Part shown: positions 1-4,316 of the stretch, piece by piece
Layout: every line of letters begins with the position of its first letter
Position numbering within the stretch: the stretch's first letter is position 1
DNA from: Chryseobacterium sp.
Lineage (GTDB): Bacteria; Bacteroidota; Bacteroidia; Flavobacteriales; Weeksellaceae
Assembly (NCBI GenBank): GCA_003248755.1
Contig: QFQW01000133.1
Span: 1-5,530 of the forward strand
Direction of reading: 5' to 3'
DNA length: 5,530 nt
Position numbers and translations under genes: made by a program
The notes under the pieces: generated by a model
Told to the model about the DNA's origin: nothing
What the model saw: the letters and a program-made list of their open reading frames with translations, nothing else
The model's database searches: none

Positions 1-261
1 GCAATCAAAGACGCAACAATGGCAGAATCGATTTTCCAAAATTTGCAATCTGGAAAGACTTTTATCCATTACAACGGCGATTATCACAGCAAACAATACG
101 GCGGAATCTACTGGTATCTGAAAAAGAAAAATCCAAATCTTAAAATTGCAGTAATCTCTGTTTTTGAATCCGAAACACTGGATTTGTCTTTACCTGAAAA
201 AGATTTTGTTCCAACAGAATTCAATCTTGTAATTCCGAGTGATATGACGAAGACTTATTAA
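1..261 (+). CDS. ChaN-family lipoprotein, C-terminal part (5' truncated)
   Basis: This is the last 86 codons of a gene that begins left of the window. The frame is open from base 1 (reading A-I-K-D-A-T-M-A-E-S) to the TAA at 259-261, so the ATG at 19 is an internal methionine and not a start. The segment matches the end of ChaN-like proteins (DUF399): the DATMAES motif, then FIHYNGDYHS followed by GGIYWYLKKKNP and a final beta strand, KIAVISVF. Members studied in Campylobacter are haem-binding outer-membrane lipoproteins linked to iron uptake; in Bacteroidota most are simply predicted lipoproteins. The signal peptide lies outside the window, so location cannot be read here. The gene converges on the leftward lipoprotein gene with overlapping stop codons. 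Family assignment is fairly secure; the substrate is inferred from distant relatives only. Confidence 0.8.
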   Translation, partial: AIKDATMAESIFQNLQSGKTFIHYNGDYHSKQYGGIYWYLKKKNPNLKIAVISVFESETLDLSLPEKDFVPTEFNLVIPSDMTKTY

Positions 262-1241
262 TTTTCATAATATTCAAAAGCATCAATAATATCAAGATAA
301 ACACCGTCAAAATTGGCATCGATGATTTTCTTTAAGTAAGAATTATCGTTGCCATAGATGATGTTCTGCCAATCCTGATTCCAATATTTTACCTTGTAAT
401 TTCCTGACCAATCCAGATTTTCTGCATCCAACCAAGAAGGATGATTGTTACTCCAATTGCTTTGCCAGTAATATCTGTAATCTTCCGCTTCACCAATTGA
501 CATATAAGAAATCACGAGTCTTTTTCCACCGTTTGATTTTGTTTTCAATTGATTAATTTCTGATGACGTAAAGCTATTGTTATCCTTGAAAAACAAATCC
601 ATTATAACAAGATCATAATTGGTCGCTTTCACAGCATTAATGAAATCATTTTTTGTACTGAAATTTGAAGGATTAATGAGATACAGAAAGTTCTTTGCCT
701 GAGATAATTTTATTACATCATTTGCATTTTCCTGATGAATTGGGTTTGGAAAAGTTGGAATCGTGGTCAAATCTCTTTTGTTAGCTCCAAACGAAATATA
801 ACCGACATTCAGATTCTGAGAATACGAACTCGTTACTTTCGAAGGCGTTGAGCAATAATCTGTGACCAGAATTGTTTTTCCGGCCGTTTTAGAAATATTC
901 AAAAGTTCTCTAAGATATTGATTGTCGGCGCTGGAAGTTGCTTTGTCATCTTCATCATAACCGAAGAAAAGATCTTCCTGTCCGTTGCCATCAATGGCAT
1001 TGAGATAAGCTGTATGTGGATTTCCGGATTTGTCACCGTTGTCTGTCACAAGCTCGATTCCGTTTTGTGGAATGATGTAAAAATTAGGATTAATGGCTTT
1101 TGAATATTGACTGATTCCAATCACAAATTCGCGCATTCTTTGCTTGTATTCTGTCTCGTTATCAGAAGAATCATTGTCATCATCGTTGTTACAAGAGGAA
1201 ATTAATAAGCACACTAAAATTAAAAACCAATTCTTAGTCAT
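258..1241 (-). CDS. TM1410/MJ1477 (GH114-like) putative glycoside hydrolase, surface lipoprotein
   Basis: The 327-residue protein has a lipoprotein signal peptide (hydrophobic residues 5-14, lipobox I-S-S-C with Cys17). An Asn/Asp run follows (N18-N19-D20-D21-D22-N23-D24), resembling the Bacteroidota lipoprotein export signal that sends proteins to the cell surface. The body is a TIM-barrel of the TM1410/MJ1477 group, once misannotated as cysteinyl-tRNA synthetase-like and related to GH114 endo-alpha-1,4-polygalactosaminidases. Visible motifs are FYIIPQNGIEL (54-64), AIDGNGQEDLFFGY (82-95), VTDYCST (126-132), YDLVIMDLFF (209-218), SYMSIGEAEDYRYYW (245-259) and FDGVYLDIIDAFEYYE (311-326). Conserved acids such as D215, E251 and D317 are candidate catalytic residues (inference). 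The motif order is rotated relative to the usual family layout. The ATG at 1239-1241 places the signal peptide at the very N-terminus. It probably shares a transcript with the gene 58 bp upstream. The natural substrate is unknown; an amino-sugar polysaccharide is a guess from the family. Confidence 0.85.
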   Translation of the reverse strand: MTKNWFLILVCLLISSCNNDDDNDSSDNETEYKQRMREFVIGISQYSKAINPNFYIIPQNGIELVTDNGDKSGNPHTAYLNAIDGNGQEDLFFGYDEDDKATSSADNQYLRELLNISKTAGKTILVTDYCSTPSKVTSSYSQNLNVGYISFGANKRDLTTIPTFPNPIHQENANDVIKLSQAKNFLYLINPSNFSTKNDFINAVKATNYDLVIMDLFFKDNNSFTSSEINQLKTKSNGGKRLVISYMSIGEAEDYRYYWQSNWSNNHPSWLDAENLDWSGNYKVKYWNQDWQNIIYGNDNSYLKKIIDANFDGVYLDIIDAFEYYEN

Positions 1242-1285
1242 TCCAAAAGATTTTGCTTAAAATCAAGAACGGAAATTGTGTTTAG

Positions 1286-1308
1286 AAATTTTAAGAATAT
1301 TAAAATTT
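1286..1308. repeat. AT-only perfect inverted repeat at the end of the 193-aa gene
   Basis: The arms AAATTTTAA (1286-1294) and TTAAAATTT (1300-1308) are perfect 9-bp complements around a 5-nt loop. The hairpin covers the stop codon of the leftward gene (1300-1302) and lies 45 bp before the next gene on that strand. It contains no G-C pairs and has no clear T-run after it, so it would be a weak terminator at best. It may instead reflect the AT-rich composition. Confidence 0.4.
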
Positions 1309-1881
1309 ATTCAAAATTTTCTCAGGTAAAACTTTCGCTAATTCAGGCTTGTAATTTTTATCAATTATTACAAATTTCCATTCGTTTCCATTATTAGAAA
1401 CTGCACAGGCTTTCATTTTAGCATTAATTATATAATCATCTTGTTTTAAAGAATAAATTACATTTTCTTTTCCAAACTTCTTATAAAGACCATCACTAAT
1501 TTGTGCTTTTATTTGTTGATTATTCGGGAAAGAAGTCCAGTCAATTTTTAGATTCATTTTGAATCTATAATTTGTAAATGAGAAAAATTCATTATTAATT
1601 TTTTCTGGTTTTTCAACATCAAGAACTTTAAAATCTAAAATTGTTGTTTTAATGGCTGGATTATTATAAGTCAAATTCAAAATTTTTTTCATCTGCTCCT
1701 TTGAAACAACATTAAAATATTTTGGATAGATATGTTCAACGGCTTTGTCCATATCTTTTGACCTCATATTTTGAACAAAAGAAGTTAAGTCCTTTTTTAT
1801 AGTATTCTCATAATTGTTTTGGCTAAATGAAAATGTATAAAAAATTGAAAGTAATAAGATTAATAGTTTTTTTTTCATCAT
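1300..1881 (-). CDS. small exported protein of unknown function (193 aa)
   Basis: I do not recognise this protein. It starts with a clear Sec signal peptide: M-M-K-K-K, a hydrophobic core at residues 6-17, and likely cleavage after S-F-S (residues 18-20) before Q21. The mature part is about 173 residues. An N-terminal region that looks helical (24-70) contains the phrase MDKAVEHIYPKYF, followed by a beta-rich part ending near EWKFVIIDKNY. This helix-then-sheet pattern is reminiscent of NTF2/SnoaL-like exported proteins, but that is only an impression. There is one cysteine (C159), no lipobox and no membrane anchor, so a periplasmic or secreted location is inferred. Two adjacent ATG codons occur at the start; the first is used here. 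The coding DNA looks poorer in GC than its neighbours (12 of 60 bases in 1561-1620 against 23 of 60 in 3481-3540). It lies upstream of, and probably is co-transcribed with, the hydrolase lipoprotein gene. Confidence 0.75.
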   Translation of the reverse strand: MMKKKLLILLLSIFYTFSFSQNNYENTIKKDLTSFVQNMRSKDMDKAVEHIYPKYFNVVSKEQMKKILNLTYNNPAIKTTILDFKVLDVEKPEKINNEFFSFTNYRFKMNLKIDWTSFPNNQQIKAQISDGLYKKFGKENVIYSLKQDDYIINAKMKACAVSNNGNEWKFVIIDKNYKPELAKVLPEKILNKF

Positions 1882-1894
1882 TAAAAAATATCCT

Positions 1895-1902
1895 CAAAGA
1901 TA
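1895..1902 (-). promoter_or_regulatory. candidate -7 element (TATCTTTG) for the exported-protein gene
   Basis: On the minus strand TATCTTTG matches the Bacteroidota sigma-A -7 consensus TAnnTTTG exactly and ends 13 nt before the ATG. No clear TTG is seen at the matching -33 position, and the leader would be very short. The call therefore rests on one element and the expected location. Confidence 0.4.
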
Positions 1903-1905
1903 TTA

Positions 1906-1920
1906 TTCTTAATTAAAGAA
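1906..1920. repeat. short imperfect palindrome in the divergent intergenic region
   Basis: The arms TTCTT (1906-1910) and AAGAA (1916-1920) flank AATTA, giving a 15-bp near-palindrome just upstream of the leftward promoter candidate and between two divergent genes. It could be an operator for either gene, but it is short and AT-rich and may be chance. Confidence 0.25.
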
Positions 1921-1965
1921 TTGAAAAATATTTCTCCATATCTCTCTTCCCAAATTACTTTTCCC

Positions 1966-1973
1966 CATATTTG
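1966..1973 (+). promoter_or_regulatory. weak -7-like element (CATATTTG) for the response regulator gene
   Basis: CATATTTG differs from TAnnTTTG at the first base and lies 19 nt before the ATG at 1993. No good -33 TTG is seen at 17-23 bp upstream. A near-identical decamer (TTCTCCATAT at 1932-1941, TTCCCCATAT at 1961-1970) occurs twice in this leader, the second copy overlapping the element. Confidence 0.3.
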
Positions 1974-1992
1974 TAAAATAAATCATCATATA

Positions 1993-2670
1993 ATGCAGGC
2001 ATTACTTTTAGAGGACGATTCTGTTCTGTCATCGGAAATTGCACTTTTTCTGGAGTCTCGGTCAATCAAAACGGATAAAGCGGAAGACGGAGAAATATTT
2101 TTAGATGCATTCTCAAAGAAGCATTATGATATTTTTCTTTTAGATATCAATGTTCCGAAAATCAACGGATTGGAAATTTGTAAAACCATTCGAGAAACCA
2201 ATTCTGAAACTCCGATTATCATTATTTCTGCCTATGACGGAATCGAGGAGAAGAAAGAAGCGTTTTTGAGAGCTGCGGATGATTATCTTGTAAAACCATT
2301 TTTACTGGAAGAATTATTATTGAGAATCAATTCTCAAATGAGAAGACTGACTCCAAAAACAGAAGAGAAAGAAAAAATAGTTGTCGAAGATTTGATTATT
2401 TATCCGGAAGATAGCAAAGTTTTTCGTTCAGGAGAAGAAATTAATCTGACTGTAAAAGAATTTCAGTTGTTGGTTTTATTAGCAAGAGCAAACGGAAGGA
2501 CGCTTTCCAAACAATATATTTCTGACGAAGTCTGGAAAAACCAATTCCAATCTACAAACAACGCAATCGAAGTTTATATCAACTTTCTGAGAAAGAAAAT
2601 CGATAAAAACTTCAAAACGAAACTCATTCACACAAGGCCAGGTTTTGGATATTATCTAAGTCCATTATAA
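1993..2670 (+). CDS. OmpR/PhoB-family response regulator
   Basis: This 225-residue cytoplasmic DNA-binding regulator is the output half of a two-component system with the kinase gene that follows. The receiver domain (1-118) shows the acidic pocket E7-D8-D9, phosphoacceptor D51 in FLLDINVPKING, the switch residue S79 in IIIISAY, and K101 in the YLVKPF motif. The C-terminal winged helix (about 128-225) has LTVKEFQLLVLLA, the recognition-helix region NNAIEVYINFLRKKID and the terminal hairpin HTRPGFGYYL, all typical of the OmpR/PhoB class. Length is normal for the class. The start is the ATG at 1993 because MQALLLEDD begins the first receiver strand directly; the in-frame TTG at 1921 would add 24 residues unrelated to the fold. 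The neighbouring kinase and outer-membrane efflux gene suggest a CusR/CzcR-like role in efflux control. The 11-bp direct repeats at 4238-4277 are its most plausible target. Confidence 0.93.
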   Translation: MQALLLEDDSVLSSEIALFLESRSIKTDKAEDGEIFLDAFSKKHYDIFLLDINVPKINGLEICKTIRETNSETPIIIISAYDGIEEKKEAFLRAADDYLVKPFLLEELLLRINSQMRRLTPKTEEKEKIVVEDLIIYPEDSKVFRSGEEINLTVKEFQLLVLLARANGRTLSKQYISDEVWKNQFQSTNNAIEVYINFLRKKIDKNFKTKLIHTRPGFGYYLSPL

Positions 2671-2699
2671 GAGTTGGAGAATTGTAGCACTAACATATC

Positions 2700-2731
2700 A
2701 ATAATTAATTCATCATTTATAATTAATAATT
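2700..2731. repeat. AT-rich inverted repeat in the regulator-kinase spacer
   Basis: In the 68-bp gap, bases 2700-2710 pair with 2721-2731 at 10 of 11 positions around a 10-nt loop (core ATTAATT/AATTAAT). The same stretch also holds a direct repeat, ATAATTAAT, at 2701 and 2719. A hairpin between the two cistrons could damp kinase expression relative to the regulator, but low-complexity AT spacers of this kind are common in flavobacteria, so function is uncertain. Confidence 0.35.
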
Positions 2732-2738
2732 CTAAAAA

Positions 2739-4103
2739 ATGTCTCTGAAACGTAGAATAGCAATTGGCTTAAGCATCGCATTTTCCTTGATTTTTGGGAT
2801 TATGATGTTTATCGTTTATGTTTCTTTCAACGATTTCAGGAAAGACGAGTTTAAAGAAAGATTTCAGAAACGTTTGGTTTTCACGGTTAATTTCATCGAG
2901 AAATCCAAAGATTTTGAAAAAGAAGCACCAATTTTCTTTGACGAAAACTCGGATAATGTTCTTTTGAATGAGAATATTATGATTTTCGGAGCAGAAAAAA
3001 ACTTGGTTTACAGTACGCTTAAAGATAAAAAAATAACTTGGGATGAAAATTTGTTGAAAAGATTGGATACGGAAAAAACCATTTATAATGAACATTCGGT
3101 TCCGGAAGTTTATGCAACGCTTCGAAACATCAATGGTAAAAATTATTATATTCTGACTAGCGCTCAGGATGTTACAGGGCAGTCAAAACTTGACTTTTTA
3201 AAATATACCTTGATTTTTTCTTATTTCGTAAGTATTATACTGATATGGTTTTTCAGTTATTATTTGGTTTCAAAATTCCTTGAGCCATTGGAAATTCTCA
3301 AACAAGAAATCTCCGATATCAGCGTTCATAAACTCACTTCACCTGTTGTTGTTAAGAATTCTAATGACGAAATTGGCGTTTTGGCAAAGTCATTTAATCT
3401 AATGACCAGCCGATTGGATGATGTGTTCCAGTCACAGAAAGATTTCAATTCCAGTGCGGCGCACGAGATGCGGACACCTTTGACAAGAATGGCGTTCCAG
3501 TTGGAAAATTTGATTCAGTTGGAGAGTCATTCTCCAAAAACCAAAACCACATTACAACAAATGTTGCAGGATGTCCATCAATTATCCGACCTTACAAAAT
3601 CTTTGCTTTTATTATCAAAATTCGATAAAGAAGGGATTGCAAGTGTTTATGAAGAAGTAAGAATTGATGAAGTAGTTTTCGATGCATTTGAGACTGTTCA
3701 TCGTAATTTCCCTGAATTCAAAATGGATTTCTTGATTGATGAAGAAAGCATCGATGATTCAATTTTGACAGTAAAAGGCGTCAAATCCTTATTGGAGATT
3801 ACATTCATTAATTTATTCAAAAATGCAGCTTTATATTCAGATAATCAAGAAGTTGATATTTCTATCAAAGAAACTGATTTTAGAATTATAGTCAAGGTCT
3901 TTTCTATCGGTTCCACAATTCCTGTCGAGGAAAGAGAAAAACTTTTCGATGCTTTTATGAGAGGAAGCAATTCCCATAACAAAACCGGTTCTGGACTAGG
4001 TTTGCGCATTGTAAAACGTATTTTGGAATATCATAAAGCAGAAATTTCCTACACTTCACTTTCAGATAGAGAGAATCTTTTCACAGTGATTTTCAACAAG
4101 TAA
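2739..4103 (+). CDS. membrane sensor histidine kinase (HAMP-HisKA-HATPase_c)
   Basis: This 454-residue inner-membrane kinase is the likely partner of the upstream regulator. The order of parts is: TM1 (about 8-29), periplasmic sensor domain (about 30-154), TM2 (about 155-177), HAMP linker (178-231, with EPLEILKQEI and NSNDEIGVLAKSFN), HisKA helix with phosphoacceptor H242 in AAHEMRTPLTR, and HATPase_c. In the ATPase the N box is NLFKNAALYS (N358, N362), the F box is EKLFDAFMRGSN, and the G2 box is TGSGLGLRIVKRIL (416-429). The G1 box is unusual: S389-I-G391-S-T-I-P stands where D-x-G-x-G-I-P is expected, so the adenine-binding Asp is replaced by Ser. The sensor domain has no cysteine and a single histidine (H119), so it offers no obvious metal site. 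Its signal cannot be named. It resembles CusS-type kinases linked to efflux genes, by context more than by sensor sequence. Confidence 0.92.
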   Translation: MSLKRRIAIGLSIAFSLIFGIMMFIVYVSFNDFRKDEFKERFQKRLVFTVNFIEKSKDFEKEAPIFFDENSDNVLLNENIMIFGAEKNLVYSTLKDKKITWDENLLKRLDTEKTIYNEHSVPEVYATLRNINGKNYYILTSAQDVTGQSKLDFLKYTLIFSYFVSIILIWFFSYYLVSKFLEPLEILKQEISDISVHKLTSPVVVKNSNDEIGVLAKSFNLMTSRLDDVFQSQKDFNSSAAHEMRTPLTRMAFQLENLIQLESHSPKTKTTLQQMLQDVHQLSDLTKSLLLLSKFDKEGIASVYEEVRIDEVVFDAFETVHRNFPEFKMDFLIDEESIDDSILTVKGVKSLLEITFINLFKNAALYSDNQEVDISIKETDFRIIVKVFSIGSTIPVEEREKLFDAFMRGSNSHNKTGSGLGLRIVKRILEYHKAEISYTSLSDRENLFTVIFNK

Positions 4104-4113
4104 AATATTAATT

Positions 4114-4183
4114 TCTCTCGAAGATTTTACTAATTAAACAGATTCCCTTTAATATCTGCCAAATTAGCAAAATCTGCGAGAGA
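4114..4183. repeat. 70-nt interrupted palindrome after the kinase gene (possible terminator or dispersed element)
   Basis: The stretch folds on itself in a single register. Bases 4114-4128 pair with 4169-4183 at 14 of 15 positions, 4130-4135 with 4162-4167 at all 6, and 4139-4143 with 4154-4158 at all 5, leaving a 10-nt loop. In total 25 of 30 opposed bases pair with no bulges. It begins 10 nt after the kinase stop codon and could terminate the regulator-kinase transcript, though no long T-run follows. The right arm contains three 9-bp units (ATCTGCCAA, ATTAGCAAA, ATCTGCGAG), which suggests a degenerate intergenic repeat element. Confidence 0.65.
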
Positions 4184-4237
4184 TTATTCTATCAAAATCT
4201 TTTATCTATCCGTCTATTATCCCTTATCTCAAACAAC

Positions 4238-4277
4238 AATTAAGTTTTTTTTAAGTCCTATTTAAGCCCGTTTTAAT
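4238..4277 (+). promoter_or_regulatory. four 11-bp-spaced direct repeats, probable response-regulator operator
   Basis: Four 7-mers, AATTAAG (4238), TTTTAAG (4249), ATTTAAG (4260) and TTTTAAT (4271), start exactly 11 bp apart with 4-bp spacers. Tandem 7-bp half-sites at 11-bp period are the known binding geometry of OmpR/PhoB-family dimers. They end 10 bp before the candidate -7 element and overlap where the -33 box should be, which fits an activator site. That the neighbouring regulator binds here is inference. Confidence 0.6.
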
Positions 4278-4287
4278 CTCGGTAAGC

Positions 4288-4295
4288 CATTTTTG
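4288..4295 (+). promoter_or_regulatory. candidate -7 element (CATTTTTG) of the efflux operon
   Basis: CATTTTTG matches TAnnTTTG except at the first base. It would place transcription start near 4300-4302 and give a leader of about 15 nt. No consensus TTG is seen around -33, where the last half-site of the direct-repeat array lies, as expected for an activator-dependent promoter. Confidence 0.4.
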
Positions 4296-4316
4296 CAAAA
4301 CCAAAACGAGATAAGA

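Noticed and set aside
918..1103. Rightward 61-codon open frame
   Set aside because: It lies wholly inside the well-supported leftward hydrolase gene and its translation has no recognisable features.
1242..1299. Separate promoter for the hydrolase gene
   Set aside because: No TAnnTTTG element at a sensible distance is seen in the 58-bp gap; co-transcription with the upstream gene is simpler.
1921..1992. In-frame TTG at 1921 extending the response regulator by 24 residues
   Set aside because: The added residues do not belong to the receiver fold; MQALLLEDD at 1993 begins the first beta strand directly, and a promoter-like element lies inside the extension.
2769..3095. Leftward 108-codon open frame
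   Set aside because: It is antisense to the N-terminal half of the histidine kinase, with a Phe/Ile-rich composition expected from reading Lys/Glu-rich codons backwards.
4223..4315. Perfect 8-bp inverted repeat CTTATCTC (4223-4230) and GAGATAAG (4308-4315) flanking the efflux promoter region
   Set aside because: The arms are 77 bp apart and cannot be extended; an 8-bp match in an AT-rich region of this size can easily arise by chance.
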